DNA of 64,000 nt. Origin: an uncultured Bacteroidales bacterium. Its GTDB lineage: Bacteria; Bacteroidota; Bacteroidia; Bacteroidales; UBA932. Below, one piece after another: positions 8,223-20,593 of the stretch. A program made the translations under genes and the position numbers. Positions within the stretch are counted from its first letter, which is position 1, and the number at the start of each line of letters is the position of its first letter. A model generated the notes under the pieces. It worked only from the letters and a program-made list of their open reading frames with translations, had not been told where the DNA came from and made no database searches. Where the stretch lies: assembly GCA_900318565.1 (NCBI GenBank), contig ONLD01000016.1:1-64000 (forward strand), read 5' to 3'.

Positions 8223-9389
8223 TCATTTTTCTTCCCACCAGTCGGGAGCCTTGGTCACGCCGCCGAGCGCGGTGCAGTCGGTGCAGCGCTTCGGCGCCCA
8301 CCGCACTCCTGTGAGCGAGGGCTCGCCCGTGGCGGGAGCGTCGCCCAGCATAAAGATCTGCTCGAAATTGTAGAAGCCGTCTTCGTCGGGCTCGGGGTAG
8401 AACAGCAGCAGGTCGGGATCATAATTCCTCCGGTAGAAGGAACCGGGCACATAGATGCGCTTCGTGGTGCGGCACACGGCCTCCACGTATCCCAAGGCCA
8501 CCTCCGAAGGGTCGCTGACACAGCCTATGTTGCCCCGCATCTCGCTCGGAGTCGGGGCGAACAGGGTGCCGGTCTCGTTGGACATAGCGGCAAGGTGCTT
8601 CAGGTAGGCCATCGCCCCCGAAGACACTCCGCTGACCGTTATGAGCATAGAGTAGCGGGAGGAGATGCGCAGGTCGCTGCTGTTTATTACGCGGAACCTG
8701 TTGTCCTTGAAATAATTGTCCGACTGGCCCTCGACGCTCTGCAGGCAGGGTTCGACGGAGGTGTAGCTGTTCCAGCAGGTGTGTTTGATTTCTTCCGGAG
8801 CGGGCTCGCGGTATATCTTCTCGGGATTGTTGCGGTCTGCTTCAGGCACGCCGGGCACGAAGAAGAGCGAGGGTATGAAATCGCTGTGGTATTCCCAGGT
8901 TTCGGTGTAGTCCCAGCGGAAATTCCACAGGGAGTCGGCTCCGTCCAGGCTGAGGTACAGGCTCACGCCGTCGGAATTGCCGCTGTAATAGAAGTCCGTG
9001 ATGACAGGGGCCTGATGGGCTCCGGCCCAGTCGGAGAGGAATTCCCGGCCGTCGTTCAAAGAGATTTTCAGGCGGTAGCGGCCTGAGGCAGGAGCCGAAG
9101 ACGTGTCGAAAGTGTAGATGCCGTGGTACTGGTATGTCCCTTTCCAAGAGGCGCCGGAGTCGTGTTCTATGACAAGCGTCCCCTTGGGGTACTCCTTGCG
9201 CATCTCGCCTACGGTGGAACCCAGGGGGTACACGTAGCTGAGGGCGATGCGCGTCGTCTCTCCGATGAGAATGTCTCCGGACACCGCTATCCTGCCCGCC
9301 GATTCGCTCTCGATGTCAGCCTTGAAAGGATAGATGCATCCCTGCACGAGCAGGAGCATCGCCAAAAATATGCAGCTTGACTTTTTCAT
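8223..9389 (-). CDS. DUF4249-family lipoprotein
   Basis: A 388-residue lipoprotein (lipobox LLVQGC at about 13-18) with the layout of DUF4249: an N-terminal domain with an AVSGDILIGE-like strand, a central region with aromatic repeats (WDYTETWEY), and a Cys-rich C-terminus (CTDCTALGG). DUF4249 genes typically sit next to TonB-dependent receptors with a carboxypeptidase-like N-terminal domain; here the spacing to the receptor stop is 1 bp. It is probably exported to the cell surface and works with that receptor. The molecular function of the family is not established. Confidence 0.82.
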   Translation of the reverse strand: MKKSSCIFLAMLLLVQGCIYPFKADIESESAGRIAVSGDILIGETTRIALSYVYPLGSTVGEMRKEYPKGTLVIEHDSGASWKGTYQYHGIYTFDTSSAPASGRYRLKISLNDGREFLSDWAGAHQAPVITDFYYSGNSDGVSLYLSLDGADSLWNFRWDYTETWEYHSDFIPSLFFVPGVPEADRNNPEKIYREPAPEEIKHTCWNSYTSVEPCLQSVEGQSDNYFKDNRFRVINSSDLRISSRYSMLITVSGVSSGAMAYLKHLAAMSNETGTLFAPTPSEMRGNIGCVSDPSEVALGYVEAVCRTTKRIYVPGSFYRRNYDPDLLLFYPEPDEDGFYNFEQIFMLGDAPATGEPSLTGVRWAPKRCTDCTALGGVTKAPDWWEEK

Positions 9390-9390
9390 C

Positions 9391-12300
9391 TCAGAATTTC
9401 AGGTTAAGGCTCAAGTAAGGAATCTGGGTGGCGAACACGGAGAGCATATAGCCCTTGACCCCGGTCCCGCCGGAGGTGGTATAGAAGACAGAATATGCAT
9501 TGTGGCGGCCGGTCACGTTGTAGCAGCCTATGGTCGCCGACATATGGGTGAACGCCTTGAGGTAGTGTCCTGGCTCGATGTTGATCGCAAGGTCGAGCCT
9601 GAAGTAGTCCGGGATGCGGTAGGCGTTGCGCTGCGAGTACATCAGCCTCAGGGTGTTGCCTTGCAGGTACTGGCCCACGGGCACTGTCACGGGGCGGCCG
9701 GTCGAGTACTCCAAGTTGAAGGACAGGGAGTAACGGTGCGTGAATTTGTAGTTGCCCACGAGCTTGAAATCGTGCGGCTTGTCGTGCGGGGCGTTGTACC
9801 AGCTGCCGCCGTTGATGGTATCGGGCCCGCGGTCGCCCTTTTCCTGCAGCAGCGCGCGGGACCAGGTGTAGGAAAGCCAGCCCGTGAGGCGTCCGGACTG
9901 TTTGCGCAGCATAAATTCGACGCCGTACGCCTTGCCGCGGGTACGCACGAGGTCGTCGGCAAGGTGTTCGTTCATCGAGAGCACGGCGCCCGACTTGTAG
10001 TCGAGATAGTCGTCCATACGCTTGTAGTAGCCCTCAAGGGAAATGTCCAGCACGTTTCCGAACACCGTCCAGTAAGCCCCGGCAGCGGCCTGCCAGCCCT
10101 TCTGCGGCAGGATATCCTGCCCGGAAAGGCGCCAGGTGTCCATAGGAGAAATGGCGGAAGTATTGGAAATCAGATGGATAAACTGGTTCATCGTGTTCGT
10201 CCCCGCCTTCAGGGAGAAATTGGCGGCGGGGCTGTATTTGGCGCTGAATCGCAGTTCCGGGATGCCGTAGAGGCTGGCCGGGCTGAACGCCAGGAAGCCA
10301 GGCAGGCGCAGGCCGTAGTCAAGGCTGAACTGGCTGCCTTCGGGCTGCCACTGGTCGCCCGCATAGACAGCGGCCTCGAGGGCCGTCTCGAGCGGCAGCG
10401 TGCGCGGCGCTACGATGGATTCAGCTACGGGGCGTATGGCGCCCGGCGACAGGGCATAGAAAACCGCGTCCCCGCCGAAGGTCAGGGTGTGGGTCCCCAG
10501 ACGCCGCTTGTCCACAGCCCGGAGGAATCCCTGACGTATGTCGGTGCTGAGGCTCCAGGCGCCCGTGGCGTCAGTCTGAAAACCTCTCTCGAGGGTGTTG
10601 GAGTATTGGTCGTAGCCCGTGCTCACTTCCAGCGTGCCGCCCGACTCCGACTTGTGCTTCCATTTCAGGGCCACGTCGAGGTTGGAGTAACGGAAGGTCG
10701 TATCGCCCCTGAACGTGAAGCCGTCGCGCGACCAATACGCGGTGGCTTTCAGGCTGTTGCGCCCGTCGAAACGGTGCGTGACGCCAAGGTTCACGTCGCT
10801 GAACGATGCCGAACCGCCCGAGTAGCCGCTGTTACGGGGAAGCTGCTTCAGCAGCCAGTCGGAGTAAGTGGTGCGGCCGCCGAGCACGAAGCTGGTCTTG
10901 CCTTTCACGATGGGGCCCTCGAGCGTCAGGTGGCTGGTCAGCAGGCCAATGCCCAGCGAGCCGTGGAAGCGCTCGGGGTCGCCGTCCCTCGTGCTGATAT
11001 CCAGGACCGACGATATACGGCCGCCGTATTGTACGGGAATGGAGCTCTTGTAGAGCTGGATTTCGTCTGTCACGTCGGTGTTGAACGCCGAGAAGATGCC
11101 GAACAGGTGGCTGGGATTGTAGATTGTGCCGCCGTTGAGCAGGATAAGGTTCTGGTCCGAAGAGCCGCCCCTGACGTTGAAGCCGCCGGAAGCCTCTCCC
11201 ACGCTTTTGACGCCGGGAAGGGTCAGCACGGCCTTGATGACGTCCCCCTCTCCGAAGGCGGAAGGGATATGGGTCACGAGCTTGGTGTCGATGCTCTCGA
11301 GTCCCATTCCGGCCCTGCGGTGCTCGGCCATAGAGTTGGCGGTCACGTAGGCGCTCTGCAGCGCAGTGACCTTTTCGCGCATAACCACATCCAGCACTCC
11401 GGTCCCGCGCACGACCACGTGGATATCCATATCTTCTTTGGAATAGTCCCTGAAACTCAGCAGGTTCTCGCCTGGAGGCAGCTGCAGTGACCACGACCCG
11501 TCATCGCCGGAATAGCACCAGATGCGGCCCGTCTTGTCGGTCACCACCACGCCTTGAAGCGGCTCGCCGCTCGCCACGTCCCTGACCACGCCGCTGACCG
11601 CAAACGGGCCCGTCCCAGACCCGGAACGGCCGATTTCATAGGTCTTGTTGCGGTAAGACGCGATTATCTTTTCCTGCTCTATGGCTGCGAGTATGGCTTT
11701 CTTCTCATCTGAGTCCCCGCCTGCGGAGAACCACTCCGGAGGAAGCCCGCCTCCGGGAGCAAGGCCCGGAGGAGCACCTGCCAGGGCTACGGTGCGCTCC
11801 TTAAGAGGAGCCGCGACGCCTTCGAACGGACGGCTTACCGCGGTGAACTTCTCCCTGCGCGCACGGCCCGGGCGGATCTGCTTGAAGCGTCCGCGGCGGA
11901 AAGCGTAGTAAGAGTCGCGCACATAGAAGTAGGCTATGATTTTTTCACGGTAATTCGGGTCGTCGTAACCGATTCCCTTGAGGCCGTTGTGGTCGCCTGG
12001 CTCGCGCAGGAACAGCTTCCGGCGCTGGTAATAGACAGTGTCGCGCGCATCCCGCAGGACCTGGAAATAGCCCTCTGGGGCATCCTGGACGCCGCACAGG
12101 CGCAGGTTCACATAGCGCACTCCGCCGATTTCAAACCACGGGGTCAGTTCGCCGGGCACCACCACGGGCGGCATAAACTCCGATTCCCTTGCGAGAAGGT
12201 CGCCGGTGTGGACGTTGACGTTGAGCATAGCGCCCTCGTAGCGCTCGCCGTTGAAATAGACCGTGCCGGGGCGAAATTCCGGGTCGGTCCAGAAATAGTG

Positions 12301-12411
12301 GCCGTTGAAAGGAAAGTTGTATTCCAACACCGCGCGACCCCTGTAAAGCGGCGTCTGCGCGGAACACACGGCCCCCGCCAGTACCAGCAGGGCAACAATT
12401 AACCTTCTCAT
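9391..12411 (-). CDS. TonB-dependent outer-membrane receptor
   Basis: A 1006-residue receptor: signal peptide (1-19), an unrecognised N-terminal region (about 20-260), a carboxypeptidase-like regulatory domain (about 270-350, VSGVVRDVASGEPLQGVVV), a plug domain (about 365-470, with VIKAVLTLPGVKSV and GFNVRGGSSDQNLILLNGG) and a C-terminal barrel ending in Phe (LSLNLKF). It imports a ligand across the outer membrane using the TonB-ExbBD system; the ligand is unknown. The start at 12411 (MRRLIV) is preferred over 12420 because the -7 box TATCTTTG lies at 12418-12425. First gene of a three-gene operon with the DUF4249 and MG2-like genes. Confidence 0.93.
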   Translation of the reverse strand: MRRLIVALLVLAGAVCSAQTPLYRGRAVLEYNFPFNGHYFWTDPEFRPGTVYFNGERYEGAMLNVNVHTGDLLARESEFMPPVVVPGELTPWFEIGGVRYVNLRLCGVQDAPEGYFQVLRDARDTVYYQRRKLFLREPGDHNGLKGIGYDDPNYREKIIAYFYVRDSYYAFRRGRFKQIRPGRARREKFTAVSRPFEGVAAPLKERTVALAGAPPGLAPGGGLPPEWFSAGGDSDEKKAILAAIEQEKIIASYRNKTYEIGRSGSGTGPFAVSGVVRDVASGEPLQGVVVTDKTGRIWCYSGDDGSWSLQLPPGENLLSFRDYSKEDMDIHVVVRGTGVLDVVMREKVTALQSAYVTANSMAEHRRAGMGLESIDTKLVTHIPSAFGEGDVIKAVLTLPGVKSVGEASGGFNVRGGSSDQNLILLNGGTIYNPSHLFGIFSAFNTDVTDEIQLYKSSIPVQYGGRISSVLDISTRDGDPERFHGSLGIGLLTSHLTLEGPIVKGKTSFVLGGRTTYSDWLLKQLPRNSGYSGGSASFSDVNLGVTHRFDGRNSLKATAYWSRDGFTFRGDTTFRYSNLDVALKWKHKSESGGTLEVSTGYDQYSNTLERGFQTDATGAWSLSTDIRQGFLRAVDKRRLGTHTLTFGGDAVFYALSPGAIRPVAESIVAPRTLPLETALEAAVYAGDQWQPEGSQFSLDYGLRLPGFLAFSPASLYGIPELRFSAKYSPAANFSLKAGTNTMNQFIHLISNTSAISPMDTWRLSGQDILPQKGWQAAAGAYWTVFGNVLDISLEGYYKRMDDYLDYKSGAVLSMNEHLADDLVRTRGKAYGVEFMLRKQSGRLTGWLSYTWSRALLQEKGDRGPDTINGGSWYNAPHDKPHDFKLVGNYKFTHRYSLSFNLEYSTGRPVTVPVGQYLQGNTLRLMYSQRNAYRIPDYFRLDLAINIEPGHYLKAFTHMSATIGCYNVTGRHNAYSVFYTTSGGTGVKGYMLSVFATQIPYLSLNLKF

Positions 12412-12417
12412 AACGTA

Positions 12418-12425
12418 CAAAGATA
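12418..12425 (-). promoter_or_regulatory. -7 promoter box of the TonB receptor operon
   Basis: TATCTTTG on the minus strand, 6 nt before the ATG at 12411, which predicts a leaderless or nearly leaderless mRNA. No TTTG is found at the expected -33 position, so regulation by an activator is possible. Confidence 0.55.
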
Positions 12426-12450
12426 ATACATTAGACGCATAAATGTGCGT

Positions 12451-12481
12451 TTGGATTATTCAATAGAAATAGATATTTTTG
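12451..12481 (+). promoter_or_regulatory. promoter of pyrH-frr
   Basis: -33 TTGG (12451-12454), 19 bp, -7 TATTTTTG (12474-12481), followed by a leader of about 20 nt to the pyrH ATG. It is divergent from the TonB receptor box about 30 bp away. Confidence 0.72.
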
Positions 12482-12506
12482 TTTGTTGTAATAATTTTAG
12501 CTTGAA

Positions 12507-13211
12507 ATGTACAAAAGAGTCCTTCTGAAACTTAGCGGCGAAAGCCTGGGCGGCCCCGAAGGAAAGGGCCTTTCCCCGGAGAGCCTCAACGCTTTCGCTT
12601 CCGAAATAGTGGCCGCGGTGCGCGGAGGCGCGCAGGTAGCCATAGTCAACGGCGGCGGCAACATTTTCCGCGGCCTGCAGGGCGTGGGCAAAGGTTTTGA
12701 CCGCGTGACCGGCGACCGTATGGGAATGCTGGCGACCATCATCAACTCGCTGGCCCTGTCCTGTGCCATCAAGAGCCAGGGAGTGAACGCTGAAGTCTTT
12801 ACCGCCACTCCGCTGGAGCCTTACGCCCGCTACTACACCCGTGACAACGCCCTCAAAGTGCTCGAAGATGGCGGCGTGGCCCTGATTGCTGGCGGCACCG
12901 GCAATCCTTTCTTCACGACAGACTCGGGAGCAGCCCTGCGCGCCCTCGAGCTGGGAGCCGACGCCCTGCTGAAAGGCACCCGCGTGGACGGAGTCTATAC
13001 AGCCGACCCGGAAAAGGACCCCACGGCCGTGCGTTATGAGGAACTCACCTTCAGCAAAGCCCTTGCCGACCATCTCAAGGTGATGGACCAGACCGCTTAT
13101 TCGCTCTGCGAGCAGGGCCCCGTCCCCATCGTGGTGTTCGACGTGACCAAGAGCGGCAATCTCGCACGCCTCCTCGGCGGCGAGCCCATCGGCACCATAG
13201 TACACGCATAA
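12507..13211 (+). CDS. pyrH: UMP kinase
   Basis: A 234-residue amino-acid-kinase-family protein that phosphorylates UMP to UDP with ATP in pyrimidine nucleotide synthesis. The start MYKRVLLKLSGESL, the glycine-rich VNGGGNIFRG and GGTGNPFFTTDSGAALRA are the nucleotide-binding and UMP-binding motifs of bacterial PyrH, which is hexameric and cytosolic. Length matches the family (about 235-245). It is followed 14 bp later by frr, the order seen in many bacteria, and both share the promoter at 12451. Confidence 0.98.
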   Translation: MYKRVLLKLSGESLGGPEGKGLSPESLNAFASEIVAAVRGGAQVAIVNGGGNIFRGLQGVGKGFDRVTGDRMGMLATIINSLALSCAIKSQGVNAEVFTATPLEPYARYYTRDNALKVLEDGGVALIAGGTGNPFFTTDSGAALRALELGADALLKGTRVDGVYTADPEKDPTAVRYEELTFSKALADHLKVMDQTAYSLCEQGPVPIVVFDVTKSGNLARLLGGEPIGTIVHA

Positions 13212-13225
13212 TAATTCATAACAAT

Positions 13226-13795
13226 ATGTTGACAGACAGAGCAAAAGAAATCGTCAGCGGCGCCTCCGGCAAGATGCAGGACGCCCTCAACTTCCTTGAA
13301 GAAGACCTCAAGACCTACCGCGTAGGCAAGGCCAACCCGTCCATTTTCAACGGACTTATGGTCGATTACTACGGCTCTCCCACTCCCGTGCACCAGATAG
13401 CCTCCATCTCGGCTCCCGATGCCAAGACTCTCGCCCTCCAGCCCTGGGAAAAGAATATGATTCCCAAGATTGAGAAAGCGATTATGGACGCCAATCTCGG
13501 CTTCACCCCGCAGAACAACGGCGAAATCATCCGCTGCACCGTCCCCGCCCTGACCGAAGAGCGCCGCAAGGACCTCATCAAGAAGGCCAAGGCCACCGGC
13601 GAGCAGACAAAGGTGGTCGTGCGCAACGCCCGCCGCGACGCCATCGAGCTCCTGAAGAAGGCCCAGAAAAACGAAGGCCTCTCCGAAGACGTGCAGAAGG
13701 AAGCCGAAGAAGAAGTTCAGAAGCTGACCGACAAGAAAGTCAAGGCCGTCGATGAAATCGTCGCTGCCAAGGAGAAAGAAATCCTGACGGTCTAA
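13226..13795 (+). CDS. frr: ribosome recycling factor
   Basis: A 189-residue protein, the usual RRF length, that splits post-termination ribosomes together with EF-G. Family motifs are visible: VDYYGSPTPVHQIASIS, the LALQPWEK segment, and the helical C-terminal arm (EERRKDLIKKAK, VVRNARRDAIELLKK). Second gene of pyrH-frr and ended by a strong terminator 25 bp downstream. Confidence 0.98.
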   Translation: MLTDRAKEIVSGASGKMQDALNFLEEDLKTYRVGKANPSIFNGLMVDYYGSPTPVHQIASISAPDAKTLALQPWEKNMIPKIEKAIMDANLGFTPQNNGEIIRCTVPALTEERRKDLIKKAKATGEQTKVVVRNARRDAIELLKKAQKNEGLSEDVQKEAEEEVQKLTDKKVKAVDEIVAAKEKEILTV

Positions 13796-13819
13796 TCGCA
13801 GGCAGTCTTCTTAAAAAGC

Positions 13820-13858
13820 AGCACCGCGGCCCCGAGATGGAGCCGCGGTGCTTTTTTT
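13820..13858. terminator. strong bidirectional terminator between frr and the beta-galactosidase gene
   Basis: A perfect 11-bp stem AGCACCGCGGC (13820-13830) and GCCGCGGTGCT (13842-13852) is followed by a T-run on the plus strand and, on the minus strand, by the complement of AAAAA at 13813-13817. It serves both convergent units: pyrH-frr and dus-lpxK-GH2. Confidence 0.95.
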
Positions 13859-13872
13859 GTGCGCTTGATATG

Positions 13873-18057
<4,185 letters not shown>

Positions 18058-18068
<11 letters not shown>

Positions 18069-19089
18069 ATACGTTGGATGCTTCCAGAGGCACTCCGGCC
18101 CACTTTTCCGCGATATAGTCAAGGGTGGCGCGGATTTCGTCGGGGTCGGTCGAAGTGACGAGTTTCATACGGGTGGCCTTGAACTCGGGGAGGCCCTTGA
18201 AATAGCAGCTCAAGTGGCGGCGCATCTCGAAGATGCCTCTCTTTTCGCCTTTATAGCTCAGCGACAGTTCGAAGTGGCGCTTGGCCAGCTTCACGCGCTC
18301 CTCCACGGACAGGGGCGGCAGGACCTCGCCGGTGTCGAGGTAATGGCGTATTTCCTTGAAAATCCACGGGTGCCCGAAGGAGGCGCGGCCTATCATTATG
18401 GCGTCCACGCCGTAGCGGTCGAAGGCCTCTTTCGCCTTGGGCCCGGAAGTGATGTCGCCGTTGCCGATCACGGGAATGTGCATACGGGGATTGTTCTTCA
18501 CCTCGCCTATGAGGGTCCAGTCCGCCTCGCCGCGGTAAAGCTGCTGGCGGGTACGGCCGTGGATGGTAATTGCCTGGATGCCGACATCCTGCAGGCGCTC
18601 GGCGAGGGGCACGATGATTTTGGAATCCTCGTCCCAGCCCAGGCGGGTCTTGACCGTCACCGGCTTGCCCACGGCCTCGACTATGGCTTTGGTGATGGCC
18701 ACCATTTTCTCCGGCTCCCTCATCATCCCGCTGCCGGCTCCGCGGCCGGCGATTTTCGAGACCGGACAGCCGAAATTGATGTCGATGATATCGGCGCCGT
18801 GGCCGCCGGCAATCTCCGCGGCCCTGTCGGCCATCTTTGCCGCATCGACCATCGATTCGAGGATGTGGCCGTAGATCTGGATGCCGACCGGAGCTTCCTC
18901 CGGAAGGGTGCGCATTTTGGCTATAGCCTTGTCGGCATCACGTATCAGGCCCTCCGAGGGCACGAATTCCGTATAAACCATTGCGGCCCCCTGCTCCTTG
19001 CACAGCACTCTGAAAGACACGTCGGTGACATCTTCCATAGGCGCAAGGAACAGCGATTTTTCGCCGAAATCCAAATCTCCTATCTTCAT
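18058..19089 (-). CDS. dus: tRNA-dihydrouridine synthase
   Basis: A 343-residue FMN enzyme of the Dus family, which reduces uridines in the tRNA D-loop with NADPH. LAPMEDVTD at the start is the FMN-binding strand; NFGCPVSK holds the catalytic Cys; KTRLGWDE, ITIHGRT and IGNGDI are standard Dus motifs. The start at 19089 (MKIGDLDFGEK) is chosen because upstream in-frame sequence runs through the tRNA-Ser gene on the other strand. First gene of dus-lpxK-GH2; a -7 box lies 6 nt upstream. Confidence 0.96.
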
Positions 19090-19095
19090 ATTGCA

Positions 19096-19103
19096 CAAAA
19101 TTA
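19096..19103 (-). promoter_or_regulatory. -7 promoter box of dus
   Basis: TAATTTTG on the minus strand, 6 nt before the dus ATG, between dus and the divergent tRNA-Ser gene. The -33 position holds only a weak match. Confidence 0.45.
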
Positions 19104-19128
19104 AAAAATATTTACGACATTTGCACCC

Positions 19129-19221
19129 GGAGAGATGGCCGAGTGGTCTATGGCGGCGCACTCGAAATGCGCTAAGCGGGCAAAACCTGCTTCGGGGGTT
19201 CGAATCCCTTTCTCTCCGCCA
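19129..19221 (+). tRNA. tRNA-Ser (anticodon CGA)
   Basis: The acceptor GGAGAGA pairs with TCTCTCC, followed by discriminator G and an encoded CCA. The anticodon arm is GCGCA-CTCGAAA-TGCGC, giving anticodon CGA (reads UCG, serine). The long variable arm (AAGCGGGCAAAACCTGCTT) is typical of tRNA-Ser, and the T-arm carries GGTTCGAATCC. Confidence 0.96.
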
Positions 19222-19222
19222 C

Positions 19223-19252
19223 CGAAAGGCTGCAAAAATTTGCAGCCTTTCG
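19223..19252 (+). terminator. hairpin after tRNA-Ser
   Basis: A perfect 14-bp inverted repeat, CGAAAGGCTGCAAA and TTTGCAGCCTTTCG, starts 2 nt after the tRNA CCA end. There is no strong T-run, so it may act in termination or 3' processing. Confidence 0.6.
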
Positions 19253-19261
19253 TCGTCGGAG

Positions 19262-19297
19262 AGTGACGCTTTGGGGGTGTTGCCCCAAAGCGTCACT
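19262..19297. repeat. perfect 15-bp inverted repeat
   Basis: AGTGACGCTTTGGGG (19262-19276) and CCCCAAAGCGTCACT (19283-19297) with a 6-nt loop. It follows the tRNA-Ser hairpin and is followed by further palindromes (GCGGCTGCGCCGC, GGGCTTCGCCC). With no gene in it, 19222-19585 looks like a cluster of palindromic repeats; the function is unknown. Confidence 0.7.
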
Positions 19298-19300
19298 ACT

Positions 19301-19323
19301 ATCCCCCTGCACCCCCAGGGGAC
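19301..19323. repeat. dispersed palindrome with CCCCTGCACCCCCAGGGG core
   Basis: A 23-nt stretch identical to 32874-32896 inside queH. The core CCCCTGCACCCCCAGGGG can fold on itself. It is flanked by other small hairpins. Two exact copies 13.5 kb apart in one window suggest a dispersed, REP-like family. Confidence 0.7.
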
Positions 19324-19432
19324 AAGGGGAAGGTTCCCCTTACGCGGCTGCGCCGCTATCCCCTCTGTCGGGCTTCGCCCTCCGAATAGCGAAAACTCGT
19401 GGGCGTCATTCTTATACCTGCCGGCATAATCA

Positions 19433-19542
19433 CGGTGGCCGCTTATTGCCTGAACATCAAATAGTTGCAACATTTGCTTGCATTGAATAACGTGCAAGCA
19501 AAAGGTGTAATGAACTGTCCTGCAGCCTTTTACCGGCCACCG
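19433..19542. repeat. 110-bp nested palindromic element, copy A
   Basis: The element is bounded by CGGTGGCCG (19433-19441) and its inverted copy CGGCCACCG (19534-19542). A second inverted repeat, TTTGCTTGCA (19473-19482) and TGCAAGCAAA (19493-19502), is centred exactly on the same midpoint. A second copy of exactly the same length and geometry lies at 33660-33769. The rest of the two sequences is only weakly similar. Neither copy holds a gene. It may be a MITE-like element or a recombinase/regulator site. Confidence 0.75.
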
Positions 19543-19585
19543 GAAAAAGCGAGATGGGCAAAACGAAAGTGCACTTGCGGCGGGC

Positions 19586-20593
19586 TCAGAGGGTTCCGCG
19601 GCCCGGCGGGCTCAGAGGGCCAGAGGGCTTGGCGGGCGCGGCGGGCTTGCTGTGGGATTCGTGGTAGAGTTCCCAGCTGTTGAAGAGGTTCTGCCAGATG
19701 GCATAGAGGCCGCCGGCGACGGATGTGACGGGGGTTAAGTAGTTATAGCCCAGCCATATAAGGAAGCCGGTGTTCTTCTGGCCGAGGGACTGGCCTGCGG
19801 TGAGGCTCTCGATGTGGCCGCGGCCTATGCGCCGTCCCACGGCAAACTGCAGCGCGCAAGACCCCGCCGACACCACCACTATCAGCGCCAGAGCCCCGAC
19901 GGACAGGTGGCTTGCCGACAGAGCCTGTGTGGCCAGCAGCATAGCCAGAGTGAGCCCGACGCCCCACACGTAAAACGCATAACGGCTGAGCCGCATAAGG
20001 ATTCGCTGCAACCGGGAAGTCGTGTAACGAATCAACCAGGCCACCAATCCTGGCAGCACCAGCAGCGGGAAAACCTTCAGCGCAATCTTCCCCACGTAAT
20101 TCCAGAACCCCAGGTCGGCGGACGGCCGCACCATAGGTATCACCGTGGGTATCAAGAACGTAGCGGCAAGGTTGGTAAGCACAAGGTAGGACACCGTGCC
20201 CGCCAGCGAGCCGCCAAGTTTCTCCGTAATGACCCCGGCGGCCGAAGCAGTGGGGCAGATCAGACATAGCATCGCGCACTCCAGCAGGATACGCACTTCC
20301 CCTTCCGGGCTGAAAGCCACCACGGCAGCCACGGCCCCGAAAGACAGTACCTGAAAAAGCAGCGCCCAGAGGTGCCAGCGGCGGAAACGGAGGTCGTGCG
20401 GGGATGTCTTGACGAACTGGAAAAACAGCAGCAGTGCAATCACGAGCCGCTGCGCTTCTGACGCCGCCACGTGCAGCCTCGGTCCGTACGGATGCAGCAC
20501 GGGAAGCGAACGGTAGATAAAATACAGACTGATGCCGAGCACGATAGCGCCCGGCAACATCCAGTCCTGCAACACTTTTGCAGCCTTGCCCAT
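19586..20593 (-). CDS. BASS-family (bile acid:sodium symporter-like) transporter
   Basis: A 335-residue membrane protein with about ten hydrophobic helices. LICPTASAAGVITEKLGG and SLGQKNTGFLIWLG...AGGLYAIWQN match the two discontinuous-helix regions of the bile acid:sodium symporter superfamily, which move organic anions with Na+. The substrate is not evident; the family also includes pantoate and other acid transporters. The C-terminal tail (SKPAAPAKPSGPLSPPG) is low complexity. The start codon shares one base with the stop of the upstream nuclease gene (TAATG), which points to coupled translation. Last gene of the surA-to-BASS series. Confidence 0.8.
   Translation of the reverse strand: MGKAAKVLQDWMLPGAIVLGISLYFIYRSLPVLHPYGPRLHVAASEAQRLVIALLLFFQFVKTSPHDLRFRRWHLWALLFQVLSFGAVAAVVAFSPEGEVRILLECAMLCLICPTASAAGVITEKLGGSLAGTVSYLVLTNLAATFLIPTVIPMVRPSADLGFWNYVGKIALKVFPLLVLPGLVAWLIRYTTSRLQRILMRLSRYAFYVWGVGLTLAMLLATQALSASHLSVGALALIVVVSAGSCALQFAVGRRIGRGHIESLTAGQSLGQKNTGFLIWLGYNYLTPVTSVAGGLYAIWQNLFNSWELYHESHSKPAAPAKPSGPLSPPGRGTL

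Noticed and set aside
9334..11490. 718-codon plus-strand frame opposite the TonB receptor gene
   Set aside because: It mirrors the codon pattern of the receptor on the other strand and has no recognisable domains. The same applies to long antisense frames opposite the GH20, GH2, DUF2723, GH106 and flippase genes.
19090..19497. N-terminal extension of dus by about 136 codons
   Set aside because: The extension is antisense to tRNA-Ser and its hairpins, and the family starts at MKIGDLDFGEK.
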